Numbered from the stretch's first letter, positions 40,881 through 49,226 are shown. The stretch: 64,000 nt of DNA from DATATV01 sp035551355 (GCA_035551355.1 DASZNF010000034.1:51194-115193), one strand, 5' to 3'. Notes: generated by a model from the sequence alone, not told the origin. Made by a program: numbers and translations.

Positions 40881-41178
40881 CGCGGCGGAGCTGCTGGACC
40901 GGGTGCGGGCCCAGCGGGAGGCGGTGCTGCTCGCGCAACGTGAGGTCGAGGCGCTGCGGGTGCCGGGCAGTTCGCCGTATCACGAGGTCACCGTGACCGT
41001 GCTGGGCACCGGCGAGGTGGCCGAGGTGGAATTCGGGCCCGGGGTGGTTGAGTCGGCGGACGCGATCACACTAGGGTCATTGGTCCGTTCCGCCGTCAAT
41101 GACGGTGTGCGACAACTGAAGGAGGCGAGCCGGCAACGATTTCAGGAGGTGCTGGACGCTTCCCGGCAGTTGCTCTGA
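40864..41178 (+). CDS. YbaB/EbfC-like DNA-binding protein
   Basis: 104 residues with the YbaB layout: an N-terminal helix (ELLDRVRAQREAVLLAQREV), central strands (YHEVTVTVLGTGEVAEVEFG) and a C-terminal helix (TLGSLVRSAVNDGVRQLKEA). Family members are small dimeric nucleoid-associated proteins. In Pseudonocardiaceae and mycobacteria divergent copies often sit beside WXG100 genes. ATG 40864 lies inside the end of the preceding gene. A hairpin terminator begins at its stop codon, closing the three-gene unit. Confidence 0.8.
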   Translation: MNAETDAAELLDRVRAQREAVLLAQREVEALRVPGSSPYHEVTVTVLGTGEVAEVEFGPGVVESADAITLGSLVRSAVNDGVRQLKEASRQRFQEVLDASRQLL

Positions 41179-41208
41179 CCGGGCGGGCTCGGATGCCCGT
41201 TGCCCGGT
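41178..41208 (+). terminator. Terminator of the WXG100/YbaB module
   Basis: ACCGGGC (41178-41184) and GCCCGGT (41202-41208) form the base of a stem extended by GGGC (41185-41188) and GCCC (41195-41198), starting at the last base of the stop codon. Confidence 0.65.
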
Positions 41209-41311
41209 CTGAGAATCTCAGCGGCGCGAAGTATGCTCACGGCAAAGGTTTTATCAGGCATCCTGCGGTCAGCTTCACGGTTGCTGGGAGTATGCGGACT
41301 TGGGGCTGGAT

Positions 41312-41986
41312 GTGACCGAGGCACGTGCTGGAGCGGATTCCGGGTCAACCGGGCCGATTCTGGTCGGCGTGGTGGAGGACCATCCGCTGTATCGCGGTGC
41401 GGTGGCCAGGCTGCTGGCCGACACACCGGACATGCGGCTTGGTGTGGTGGCCGATTCGGTGGCGAACTTCGCGGCCGGCCGCCAGCCGACCGGTGGCGTC
41501 GTGGTGCTGGACCTGAAGCTGCCGGGCATGCGGGATGCCGCCGCGGTGCTGGAGATCGTCGGCATGGGACACCGGGTGCTGGTGGTGTCCGCGCACGCCG
41601 GCCAGTCCGAGGTGCTCTCCGCGATCGGCGCCGGGGCGCGGGGCTACCTGTCCAAGGACGCCGACGGGCCGGAGATCCTTCGGGCCGTCCGGGAGGTCGC
41701 GGCCGGCTACAGCTATGTGTCGCCCGCGCTGGCCGCGTTCGTGCTCAACTCCTCCGGCCAGCGGCACGCCGGCCCGCCGATCGAGCTGTCCGACCGGGAA
41801 CGCCAGGTGCTCTCCTTGGTCGCGGCCGGGGAGCGGGACGCGGACATCGCAGAGATCATGCAGATCAGCATCCGCACGGTGCGTTCCTACCTGGATCGCA
41901 TTCGGGACAAGACGGGCAGGCGGCGGCGGGCCGAGTTGACCGCGCTGGCCTTCGAACTCGGCATCCCATGGCATCCGGAGAACTGA
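41312..41986 (+). CDS. NarL/FixJ-family response regulator
   Basis: 224 residues. The receiver (about 15-130) is complete: VVEDHPLY acidic pair, LDLKLPGM phospho-acceptor Asp, VSAHAG Ser/Thr position and YLSKDAD Lys. The LuxR HTH (about 155-215) reads LSDRERQVLSLVAAGERDAD, then ISIRTVRSYLDRIRDKTG. I prefer GTG 41312. A TTG at 41300 would add four residues and has GGGAG upstream, so the start is uncertain. No kinase gene is adjacent; the orphan HisKA_3-type kinase at 34606-35955 is the nearest suitable partner. It precedes an amino-acid permease gene that it could regulate. Confidence 0.88.
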   Translation: MTEARAGADSGSTGPILVGVVEDHPLYRGAVARLLADTPDMRLGVVADSVANFAAGRQPTGGVVVLDLKLPGMRDAAAVLEIVGMGHRVLVVSAHAGQSEVLSAIGAGARGYLSKDADGPEILRAVREVAAGYSYVSPALAAFVLNSSGQRHAGPPIELSDRERQVLSLVAAGERDADIAEIMQISIRTVRSYLDRIRDKTGRRRRAELTALAFELGIPWHPEN

Positions 41987-42314
41987 CCGTTGCCAGTAAT
42001 GCGCCTTCCCGGTAATCGATTGCCGGTCGCCGGGAATTGCCGGACATAACCAGCAGGTTACGATTTCTTGTCGGCCGTTGGTGAATGTCACCCGTTCGGC
42101 GGTATTGCCGTTCGAGTCCACTCGAGGCGAAGCGCTTCGCCTCGGCGGGTGATTTCCCTTGAACCGGCACGCATTGTCGACCGTCCGTGTCCCTCCTCTT
42201 GACACGGTGCGATCAATGGCCGAAAGTGAGCGCCCGACCCGAGGTCGGGCCGCGTTCGATCGGGCGAACCGACGCCGCCTGCCGCGGATGAACGCGGACG
42301 AAGGAGAGGACCTC
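41987..42314. other. 328-bp spacer between response regulator and permease genes
   Basis: No gene is supported here. An in-frame extension of the permease to 42159 is open but lacks a ribosome-binding site and resembles no permease N-terminus. The spacer carries a near-perfect dyad CCGGTAATCGATTGCCGG (42009-42026), AACC-AGCA-GGTT (42048-42059) and a perfect 22-bp palindrome (42123-42144). Confidence 0.5.
42123..42144. promoter_or_regulatory. 22-bp perfect palindrome upstream of a permease gene
   Basis: CGAGGCGAAGC (42123-42133) is followed without spacer by GCTTCGCCTCG (42134-42144). It could be an operator, or a terminator for the response-regulator gene although it lies 137 bp past that stop. 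Confidence 0.55.
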
Positions 42315-43670
42315 ATGGCGGCGGTGCACAGTCACGTAGCACGTCGGCCGACCCGACTTTCCGCATCGCTTCGCTCACGCCACGTGAGCATGATTGCTTT
42401 CGGCGGCATCATCGGCGCCGGAATCTTCGTCGGCAGCGGGCAAATCATCGCCTCCACCGGGCCGGCGGCCATCCTGGCCTATCTCATCGCCGGACTGCTG
42501 GGTATCGCGGTTATGCGAATGCTCACCGTGCTGTCCGTGGACGAGCCGACCACCGGTTCATTCGCCCGATATGTCACCCGCGCATTCGGCTGGATCCCCG
42601 GATTCACCATCGGCTGGCTGTACTGGTGGCTGATGGCGGTCACCGTCGGCGTGGAATGCTCGGGCGCGGGCGGTATAGCGCACATCTGGCTGCCCGGCGT
42701 CGCCCCCTGGGTGCTGTCGGTGGCCCTGATGGTGATCTTCGCCGGAGCCAACCTGGCGCCGGTCAGAGTCTTCGCCGAAACCCAGTTCTGGCTGTCCGCG
42801 ATCAAGGTCGTGGTGCTGGCCGTGGTGCTGATCGCCGGTCTGCTGGCCATCTTCGGCCTGCTGCCCGGCACCAACTCCCCGGGCACGGCCAACCTGGTCG
42901 ACCTCGGCGGTTTCCTGCCGAAGGGCGGCACCTCGGTGCTCGCGGCGATCCTGGTCGCGGTGTTCTCCTACACCGGCCTGGAAATGGTGTCCATCGCCGC
43001 GGGCGAGGCCCGCACCCCCCGGAAAACCGTGCGCGCCTCGATGGCCACCGTGCTGCCCACCACCACGATCCTGTACGTGGGCACCGTGCTGATCGTGGTC
43101 ACCATGGTGGCGTGGAACGGTTCGGCCACCGGGAGCAGTCCGTTCGCCGCGCTGTTGTCCGCGCTCGGGGTGGCCCGGGCCGGGCAGATCGTGGACGTGC
43201 TGGTGTTCCTGGCCCTGGTCACGGTGCTCAACTCCTCGCTGTGGGCCGCCTCCCGGATGGCGTTTTTCCTTGCCGGACAAGGAGATGCGCCCAAGGGCAT
43301 GCGCAAGCTGTCGGAGTCGGCAGTGCCCACCCGGGCGGTGATTCTCACCGCGGTGCTCGGGCTGATCACCGTGGCCATCCAGGCGGCCGCGCCCACCGGG
43401 GTGTTCCTGGTGCTGGTCGACTCCTCCGGCGCGGTCGGCCTGCTGGTGTGGCTGTTCATCGCGGTGGCCTACCTGAAACTGCGCGGCATGGACGGATCGC
43501 TTGGCGCGCAGCGGCCGCTGATCGCGGTGCTGGCCTGGCTGGTGATCGTGGTGATCGGACTGATGCTGATCGGCATGGCGATCCTGCCCGACACCCGCTC
43601 GCAGATCCTGGCCACGCTGTCCCTCGGCGTGATCATCGCGGTGATCGCGCTGTGGCGGGACACGGTGTAG
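42315..43670 (+). CDS. Amino acid permease (AAT/GABA permease type)
   Basis: A 451-residue APC transporter with 12 helices. The first helix has GGIIGAGIFVGSG, the consensus GIIGxGIF(V/L)GSG substrate loop of the amino acid transporter family, and helix 6 shows VFSYTGLEMVSIAAGEARTP. It is likely a proton-coupled importer of an amino acid or GABA-like compound. ATG 42315 is chosen because GGAGAGG lies 5 nt upstream. Convergent with the histidine kinase gene (9-bp gap). It follows a NarL-type regulator on the same strand. The substrate cannot be assigned. Confidence 0.92.
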   Translation: MAAVHSHVARRPTRLSASLRSRHVSMIAFGGIIGAGIFVGSGQIIASTGPAAILAYLIAGLLGIAVMRMLTVLSVDEPTTGSFARYVTRAFGWIPGFTIGWLYWWLMAVTVGVECSGAGGIAHIWLPGVAPWVLSVALMVIFAGANLAPVRVFAETQFWLSAIKVVVLAVVLIAGLLAIFGLLPGTNSPGTANLVDLGGFLPKGGTSVLAAILVAVFSYTGLEMVSIAAGEARTPRKTVRASMATVLPTTTILYVGTVLIVVTMVAWNGSATGSSPFAALLSALGVARAGQIVDVLVFLALVTVLNSSLWAASRMAFFLAGQGDAPKGMRKLSESAVPTRAVILTAVLGLITVAIQAAAPTGVFLVLVDSSGAVGLLVWLFIAVAYLKLRGMDGSLGAQRPLIAVLAWLVIVVIGLMLIGMAILPDTRSQILATLSLGVIIAVIALWRDTV

Positions 43671-43679
43671 GAAACCCTG

Positions 43680-44885
43680 TCACCCCAACGGAATCGTCAG
43701 GCGCAGCAGCGCACCGCCGCCCTCGGAGTTCTCCGCCTGCACCCCGCCGCCGTGCTGGGTGGCGATCTCGCTGACCAGGGCCAGTCCCAGCCCGTACCGG
43801 CGGGAGGCGTTGGGCCGGGCGTCGCCTGCGGAGGCGAACCGGTCGAAGATCCGGGGCAGCACCACCGGGTCGATGCCCGGCCCGTCGTCGCGCACCTCGA
43901 CCACCGCGTTGGGCCCGTCCGGCCGCACCGACACCCGCACCGCGCGGCTGGCGTGCCGGGTGGCGTTGTCCAGCAACGCGGTCAGCGCCCGGCGCAGCGC
44001 GGTCGGCGAGCCCTGCACCTGAGCCTGGGTCGCGTCCAGCCACACCCGGTTGCCGTCCGGATCCACCGCGGCCACCGCGCGGGTGGCCAGTTCGGCCAGG
44101 TCCACCGGTTCCCGGGGCGATTCGCCGCGCGGATCGGCGGCCAGCAACAAATCCTCCATGATCGCGGTCAGATGCCGTGCGTCGGCCACCAGTCCGTCCA
44201 CATCGGAGCGCAAAGTGTCCGAATCGGTGTTGCCGGCCAGATCCCGGCGGATCAGCTGGGCCCGGGTGGACAGCAGGGTCAGGGGGGTGCGCAGCTCGTG
44301 CCCGGCGTCGGCGACGAACCGCCGTTGCAGGGCCAGCGCGGCCGACAGCGGGGTCACCGCGCGCCGGCCCAGCCACACTCCGGCCAGCGCGGCCAGCACC
44401 AGGCCGAGGCAACCGGACACCAGCAGCGCGATCAGCAGCCGGTCGCGTTCCTGGGCGTCGGCGTGCATGTCCAGCGCGGCCTGCACGACCAGCTGCCCGC
44501 GGCGCTGGGTGCGCACCAGGTAGGCGTGATCGTGGGTGTGCACGGTCCGGGTGTCCACATAGGATTTGTCGGGATCGGTGGCCACTTCGTGTATCGCGGC
44601 CTCGTCGGGCAGCCAGCTCGGCGTGCCCAGCGTGCTGGCGTGTGTGCCGTCCGGATTCTGGATGGTCATCCACACGTCCGAGGGCGGATCGTTGACATCG
44701 TCGGCGCGCTGCACGGTGTCGGTGACCAGCGTGTTCGCGTCGTGCTGCTGGCTGTCCAGCACCACCACCACGGCCACTCCGCCCAGCAGCAGCACGATCG
44801 CGGCCACGGTCAGCGTGACCTGCAGGCCCAGCCGCAGCGTGGTGCGCCGCAGCATCGCGGCGTCGGCCCGGTGCGGACGGCTCAT
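43680..44885 (-). CDS. OmpR-partner sensor histidine kinase
   Basis: A 401-residue kinase: one membrane helix at about 22-42, an extracytoplasmic sensor (about 45-155, with HTHDHAYLVRTQRRGQ), a second helix (about 160-182), then a HisKA domain with FVADAGHELRTPLTLL (His). The ATPase domain shows ALLDNATRHA, VRDDGPGIDP and RRYGLGLALV. The ATG (44883-44885) overlaps the stop of the response regulator by 4 bp. The sensor's His-rich HTHDH motif could bind metal, interesting because a copper-type CsoR gene lies just upstream of the pair. It resembles the CutRS/TcrA class, but the signal is unproven. Confidence 0.92.
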   Translation of the reverse strand: MSRPHRADAAMLRRTTLRLGLQVTLTVAAIVLLLGGVAVVVVLDSQQHDANTLVTDTVQRADDVNDPPSDVWMTIQNPDGTHASTLGTPSWLPDEAAIHEVATDPDKSYVDTRTVHTHDHAYLVRTQRRGQLVVQAALDMHADAQERDRLLIALLVSGCLGLVLAALAGVWLGRRAVTPLSAALALQRRFVADAGHELRTPLTLLSTRAQLIRRDLAGNTDSDTLRSDVDGLVADARHLTAIMEDLLLAADPRGESPREPVDLAELATRAVAAVDPDGNRVWLDATQAQVQGSPTALRRALTALLDNATRHASRAVRVSVRPDGPNAVVEVRDDGPGIDPVVLPRIFDRFASAGDARPNASRRYGLGLALVSEIATQHGGGVQAENSEGGGALLRLTIPLG

Positions 44886-45580
44886 CGCGCGCCCAGTTGG
44901 TAACCGCGCCCGCGCACGGTGGCCACCACGCTGCGGCCCAGCTTCTTGCGCAGGTAGTGCACGTAGGTGTCGACCACGATCTCGCTGGCCGCATCCGGGA
45001 ACACCAGGCTGAGCAGATCGCGCCGGGAGTACACCCGGGACGGCCGGGCGGCCAGCGTGGCCAGCAGATCGCACTCCCGTTCGGACAGTCGCACCGGTTC
45101 ACCGCCGGCGGCCGGCACGACCGCACGGGAGTCCAGGTCCAGCCGCCAGCCGGGCAGCGGCAGCGATCGAGCGGTGTCCAGGTGCCTGCGGCGCAGCGCG
45201 CGCAGCCGGGCGAACAACTCCTCCACGTCGAACGGCTTGGCCAGGTAGTCCTCGGCGCCCGCGTCCAGCCCGGCCACCCGGTCGGCCGGGTTGCCCAGGG
45301 CGGACAGGACGAGCACCGGGGTGGTGACCCCGCGCTGGCGCAGCGTGCGCAGCAGGTCAAGGCCGTCCACCACCGGCAGGCCGCGGTCCAGTACCACCAC
45401 GTCGAACCGCTGGGACAGGCAGTGGTGCAGGCCCTGCTGGCCGTCCCGGGCGGCGCAGACCTGGTAGCCCTCCTCGGTCAGCAGCCGCGCCAGCATCGCC
45501 GACAGTTGGGCGTCGTCCTCGATGACCAGCACGCGCGCAGGCGCATCGCCCGGTCCGGTCGACCCGCTTGGTTGCGTCAT
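44882..45580 (-). CDS. OmpR/PhoB-family response regulator
   Basis: About 232 residues. The receiver has VIEDDAQL (acidic pair), VVLDRGLPVVDG (phospho-Asp), VLSALG and YLAKPFD (Lys). The Trans_Reg_C winged helix ends VVDTYVHYLRKKLGRSVVATVRGRGYQLGAR. I use the ATG at 45578-45580; another in-frame ATG at 45596-45598 would add six residues and directly abuts the palindrome. It is cotranscribed with the kinase (4-bp overlap) and divergent from csoR. Two dyads occupy the shared control region, so metal-dependent regulation of this pair by CsoR is plausible. Confidence 0.92.
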   Translation of the reverse strand: MTQPSGSTGPGDAPARVLVIEDDAQLSAMLARLLTEEGYQVCAARDGQQGLHHCLSQRFDVVVLDRGLPVVDGLDLLRTLRQRGVTTPVLVLSALGNPADRVAGLDAGAEDYLAKPFDVEELFARLRALRRRHLDTARSLPLPGWRLDLDSRAVVPAAGGEPVRLSERECDLLATLAARPSRVYSRRDLLSLVFPDAASEIVVDTYVHYLRKKLGRSVVATVRGRGYQLGAR

Positions 45581-45603
45581 GCGCCCATCTTCAGGCATGA
45601 ATA

Positions 45604-45619
45604 CTTGGCGCGCGCCAAG
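45604..45619. promoter_or_regulatory. 16-bp perfect palindrome upstream of the two-component operon
   Basis: CTTGGCGC directly followed by GCGCCAAG lies 23 bp upstream of the response-regulator start. It is a candidate binding site for the response regulator itself or another factor. Confidence 0.6.
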
Positions 45620-45626
45620 AAACGCC

Positions 45627-45641
45627 TACCCCCACGGGGTA
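45627..45641. promoter_or_regulatory. CsoR-type operator
   Basis: TACCCC-CAC-GGGGTA, a perfect inverted repeat of the G-tract type recognised by CsoR/RicR-family repressors, lies 35 bp upstream of the csoR start within the divergent spacer. Confidence 0.7.
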
Positions 45642-45676
45642 TACACTCGAAAGGTCGGAGGAGCGCGGAGGGGTGC

Positions 45677-45958
45677 ATGCACGGCTACAGCGAGGACAAA
45701 GCCGGTTATCTGCGGCGATTGCGCCGGATCGAAGGCCAGATCCGCGGTTTGCAGCGCATGGTGGAAAGCGACGAGTACTGCATCGACATCCTCACCCAGA
45801 TCTCCGCGGCCACCAAGGCGTTGCAGGCGGTCTCCCTCGGCCTGATCGAGCAGCACCTCGGTCACTGTGTGGCAGCGGCGATTGCCGAGGGTGGCGAAAA
45901 CGCGGAGGAGAAACTCCGTGAGGCCAACGACGCGATTGCCCGGCTGGTCCGTTCCTGA
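45677..45958 (+). CDS. csoR: CsoR-family copper-sensing repressor
   Basis: A 93-residue all-helical DUF156/CsoR repressor: LRRLRRIEGQIRGLQRMVES, then DEYCIDILTQISAATKALQA and LGLIEQHLGHCVAAA. Cys35, His60 and Cys64 match the Cu(I) C-H-C ligand set of characterised CsoR proteins rather than formaldehyde (FrmR) or nickel (RcnR) types. ATG 45677 follows GGAGGGG. Cu(I) binding normally releases it from G-tract operators, one of which sits in its own promoter. No copZ, copper P-type ATPase or metallothionein gene follows. The downstream gene is a tannase-type esterase, and the divergent neighbour is a two-component system. Confidence 0.93.
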   Translation: MHGYSEDKAGYLRRLRRIEGQIRGLQRMVESDEYCIDILTQISAATKALQAVSLGLIEQHLGHCVAAAIAEGGENAEEKLREANDAIARLVRS

Positions 45959-46035
45959 TGGCGTGACCTGAGCCAATGCGGCCGATTCCACATTGGGCGC
46001 ACAGCAGGTGCATCCATCTGCTATTACTCTTCACC

Positions 46036-47655
46036 GTGCGGTTGGCTGCCCTTTCTCACCTGTGGTCCACGCGTCGTCGACCGCTGCTCGCCTGTGCCGC
46101 GCTGCTCGTGGTGCTCGTCTCGGCCGGCGTCGGCTCCGCGGTCGCGGCCAATCCCAGCCCACAGGGGCTGGTCACGCCGGTGGTGGACTGCGCCGGGCTG
46201 CTCGGCGAGGACTTCACGCACGTGCCGGACGCGCCCAGCCGCCTGGTCTCGGCCACCGTGGACCAGGCCAACGGGCAGGCCTACTGCGATGTGTGGGGCT
46301 ACACCAGCCCGCAGACCTATTTCGAGGTCAAGCTGCCCACCACCAACTGGCACGGCGACTACCTGCAGGAAGGCTGCGGCGGGTTCTGCGGCCAGGGCCC
46401 GCTGACCAACCTGCCCGGCGCGTCGGCCGGCTGCGCCCCGGCCACCAACGGGGAACTGGTGCTGGCTGCCGACGACGAGGGCCACCTGACCTCAAGCGGT
46501 GTGGACGGGCTGTGGGCGCGCGACGATCCGGCGCTGCGCCTGGTGTTCGGCCGCACCTCCGAGCACAGCCTGGCCAAGGTGGCCAAGGCGCTGATCCAGC
46601 GCTACTACGACCGCCCGGTGGCGCACTCCTACTTCGACGGCTGCTCCGACGGCGGCCGCGAGGCGCTGATGCTGGCTCAGCGCTATCCCACCGACTTCAA
46701 CGGGATCATCGCCGGCGCGCCCGCGCAGAACTGGGCCCCGCTGGGCGGTTTCTACGAGACCTGGCTGGCCCGGGCCAACACCGGTGCCGACGGCTACCAG
46801 GTGCTCACCCAGGAGAAGCTGCCCGCGCTGCACGCGGCGGTGGTCAAGGCGTGCGGCAACGCCGACGGGGTGATCGCCGATCCGCGCAAGTGCGCGTTCG
46901 ACCCGGGCACCCTGACCTGTCCGGCCGGGCAGGACAAGGCGACCTGCCTGACCCCGGCCCAGGTCAAGACCGTGCGGGAGCTGTACCAGGGGCCGCGCGA
47001 TCCGGCCGGGCGCAGTCTGTACAACGGCGGCGAGCCCTACGGTTCGGAGCTGGCCTGGCAGGACTGGCTGGTCAAACCGGCCGCCGACACCGCGGCCCCG
47101 GGTGACACCGAGGCCGGGCAGCTGGCGCTGAACTACCTGAAGTACATGGCGTTCACCGACAACCCGCCGGACAGCTTCACGCTCAAGGACCTGCCGTTCA
47201 CCGACGCCGAGTTCGCCAAGCTGGAGAAGCTGGGCAAGACCCTCTACGACGCCAACGATCCGGATCTGTCCGCGTTCGCCGCGCACGGCGGCAAGCTGAT
47301 CATCTACCACGGCTGGGCCGACCAGGCCATCTCCCCGTGGTCCACGCTGGACTACTACGCACAGGTCGAGCGCACCGCGGGCGGGTTCGCGGCCAGCCAG
47401 CGATTCACCCGGCTTTACATGGTGCCCAACGGAAATCACTGCCTGACCGGTCCGGACAACACCGTCAACCTGGATCTGTTGACCCCGTTGATGAACTGGG
47501 TGACCAAGGGCGCCGGCCCGGGCGCGGTGGCCGCGCCGATCACCTGGACCAAGGGCGCGGTCACCAGGCAGACCGTGCGCCCGTACAACGCGCTGACCCC
47601 GGTGACTCCCGCCCCGGGCAGCTTGAACGGCCACTACGACTACATCGGCAACTGA
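46036..47655 (+). CDS. Secreted tannase/feruloyl esterase family protein
   Basis: About 539 residues. The signal peptide STRRRPLLACAALLVVLVSA with AVAAN cleavage lies near residue 38. The alpha/beta-hydrolase core has the family CS-D-HC triad: Cys203-Ser204 in DGCSDGGREA, Asp in YHGWADQAISP, and His-Cys in NGNHCLTG, where the two Cys form the disulfide that supports the active site. Many further Cys suit an extracellular protein. Family members cleave gallate, ferulate or related aromatic esters. Substrate specificity cannot be read. GTG 46036 gives a standard signal peptide but has no ribosome-binding site; ATG 45976 is an alternative adding 20 residues. Confidence 0.88.
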   Translation: MRLAALSHLWSTRRRPLLACAALLVVLVSAGVGSAVAANPSPQGLVTPVVDCAGLLGEDFTHVPDAPSRLVSATVDQANGQAYCDVWGYTSPQTYFEVKLPTTNWHGDYLQEGCGGFCGQGPLTNLPGASAGCAPATNGELVLAADDEGHLTSSGVDGLWARDDPALRLVFGRTSEHSLAKVAKALIQRYYDRPVAHSYFDGCSDGGREALMLAQRYPTDFNGIIAGAPAQNWAPLGGFYETWLARANTGADGYQVLTQEKLPALHAAVVKACGNADGVIADPRKCAFDPGTLTCPAGQDKATCLTPAQVKTVRELYQGPRDPAGRSLYNGGEPYGSELAWQDWLVKPAADTAAPGDTEAGQLALNYLKYMAFTDNPPDSFTLKDLPFTDAEFAKLEKLGKTLYDANDPDLSAFAAHGGKLIIYHGWADQAISPWSTLDYYAQVERTAGGFAASQRFTRLYMVPNGNHCLTGPDNTVNLDLLTPLMNWVTKGAGPGAVAAPITWTKGAVTRQTVRPYNALTPVTPAPGSLNGHYDYIGN

Positions 47656-47664
47656 AGACCGGTA

Positions 47665-47699
47665 CCTCGGCGGCCGAGGACTTGGACGTTGATCCAAGT
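47665..47699 (+). terminator. Double hairpin after the esterase gene
   Basis: CCTCGGC-G-GCCGAGG (47665-47679) and ACTTGGA-CGTTGA-TCCAAGT (47680-47699) are two adjacent perfect 7-bp stems 10 bp after the stop. Confidence 0.6.
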
Positions 47700-47756
47700 G
47701 TGAATATCTGATCACCGATCAAGCCAGGTGAACTCCGGGCACCTATGTTGTGATGA

Positions 47757-47775
47757 GACATCGGCCGGCGATGTC
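47757..47775. promoter_or_regulatory. Inverted repeat before the M20/symporter operon
   Basis: GACATCG-GCCGG-CGATGTC (7-bp perfect arms) lies 29 bp upstream of the first gene, just after a TATGTT -10-like element at 47744-47749. This is consistent with a repressor site. No regulator gene is adjacent. Confidence 0.5.
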
Positions 47776-47804
47776 CAGACCATCCGTGGCGGCGGGGAGG
47801 TTTC

Positions 47805-49004
47805 ATGAGCCTGCGAACCGAGGCCGGGGCCATCGCGGGCGAGCTGGTCGCGTTGCGCCGCGCGCTGCACCGCCATCCCGAGGTCGGCCTTGATCTCCCG
47901 CGGACCCAGCGCGCCGTGCTGGACGCGCTGGCCGGACTGCCCCTGGAGATCAGCACCGGCACCGAACTGAGCTCGGTGACCGCCGTGCTGCGCGGCGGCA
48001 GGCCCGGCCCGGCGGTGCTGTTGCGCGGCGACCTGGACGCGCTGCCGCTGACCGAGGACTCCGGCGAGCCGTTCTCCTCCGCGATCGCGGGCGCCATGCA
48101 CGCCTGCGGCCATGATCTGCACACCGCGGGCCTGATCGGCGCGGCCCGGCTGCTGGCCGCCCGGCGCGAGGAACTGCCCGGTGACGTGGTGTTCATGTTC
48201 CAGCCCGGCGAGGAGGGCCTGGACGGCGCGGGCCGGATGATCGCCGAGGGCGTGCTGACCGCGGCCGGGGCGCCGGTGATCGCCGCCTACGGCCTGCACG
48301 TGCTGGCTTCCGGCCTGCCCACCGGAATGTTCTCCGGCAGGCCCGGTCCGCTGATGGCCGCCGCCGACGGCCTGTACGTGACCGTGCTCGGCTCCGGCGG
48401 CCACGGGTCCACCCCGCACACCGCGGCCGATCCGGTTCCGGTGGCCTGCGAGATGGTGCTGGCGCTGCAGACCATGGTCACCCGGCAGTTCGACGTGTTC
48501 GACCCGGTGGTGGTCACCGTCGGGCAGTTCCACGCAGGCACCATCCGCAACATCATCCCGGACAGCGCCAGTTTCGACGCCACCGTGCGGACCTTCTCCG
48601 CCGCGGGCCGGGACAGGATGGCGCGGGCCGCGGTCGAGTTGTGCACCGGCATCGCCGCCGCGCACGGGCTCAAGGCCGACGTGCGGTTCGTCTCGGAGTA
48701 CCCGGTCACCGTGAACAACGCGCGGGAACACGAATTCCTGGCCGGCGCCATCGGCGAGGTGTTCGGCCCGGAGCGGTTCTCCGCGATGGCCAACCCGGCG
48801 ACCGCGTCCGAGGATTTCTCCCGGGTGCTCAACGAAGTGCCCGGGGCGTATGTGTTCCTGGGTGCGAGCCGGTCGGCCGAGCCGGAATCCGCGCCGTTCA
48901 ACCATTCCCCGCTCGCCCGGTTCGACGACGCCGTGCTGCCCGACGGCGCCGCCCTCCTGGCCGAGTTGGCCGTTCGAAGGCTCGCCGCCGCAACCCGAAA
49001 CTGA
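47805..49004 (+). CDS. M20D-type amidohydrolase (hippurate/N-acyl-amino-acid hydrolase)
   Basis: A 399-residue metallopeptidase of the M20/ArgE-AbgB type: RRALHRHPEVGLDLPRTQ at the N-terminus, the metal-site segment GAMHACGHDLHTA, FQPGEEGLDGA with the catalytic Glu pair, a lid domain (about 180-290) and a terminal SEDFSRVL...FNHSP segment. Family members split N-acyl or N-aroyl amino acids and some dipeptides. ATG 47805 follows GGGGAGG. First of four coupled genes (DUF3311, sodium:solute symporter, amidohydrolase). Together these suggest import and hydrolysis of acylated amino acids or dipeptides. Confidence 0.92.
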   Translation: MSLRTEAGAIAGELVALRRALHRHPEVGLDLPRTQRAVLDALAGLPLEISTGTELSSVTAVLRGGRPGPAVLLRGDLDALPLTEDSGEPFSSAIAGAMHACGHDLHTAGLIGAARLLAARREELPGDVVFMFQPGEEGLDGAGRMIAEGVLTAAGAPVIAAYGLHVLASGLPTGMFSGRPGPLMAAADGLYVTVLGSGGHGSTPHTAADPVPVACEMVLALQTMVTRQFDVFDPVVVTVGQFHAGTIRNIIPDSASFDATVRTFSAAGRDRMARAAVELCTGIAAAHGLKADVRFVSEYPVTVNNAREHEFLAGAIGEVFGPERFSAMANPATASEDFSRVLNEVPGAYVFLGASRSAEPESAPFNHSPLARFDDAVLPDGAALLAELAVRRLAAATRN

Positions 49005-49022
49005 CATTTCCCGGGAGGCATC

Positions 49023-49226
49023 GTGCGCAGTTATTACCTGTATCCGGTGATACCGGTGTTGGCCCTGGTGCTGATGCCGTTCCTGCCGTTCGTCAACACC
49101 ACCCAGTTGTGGTTCGGTCTGCCCAGAATGCTGGTCTGGGGCGGGTTTTCCTGCGTGCTGCTGACCATCAGCCTGTTCGCCGCCGACCGGGTGATGTCCC
49201 GCGACCCGGAGGAGGACCAGCCGTGA
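49023..49226 (+). CDS. DUF3311 small membrane protein
   Basis: 67 residues with two hydrophobic helices (YPVIPVLALVLMPFLPFV, then MLVWGGFSCVLLTISLFAAD) and an acidic cytoplasmic tail. DUF3311 proteins are usually encoded directly upstream of a sodium:solute symporter, as here, and probably act as its small subunit (as in YhdT/PanF pairs). GTG 49023 follows GGGAGGC. Its TGA overlaps the symporter GTG by 4 bp, so translation is coupled. Confidence 0.85.
   Translation: MRSYYLYPVIPVLALVLMPFLPFVNTTQLWFGLPRMLVWGGFSCVLLTISLFAADRVMSRDPEEDQP

Noticed and set aside
42159..42314. N-terminal extension of the amino-acid permease
   Set aside because: Open in frame, but without a ribosome-binding site and with basic, non-permease-like residues. 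ATG 42315 has GGAGAGG and begins at the normal cytoplasmic N-terminus.
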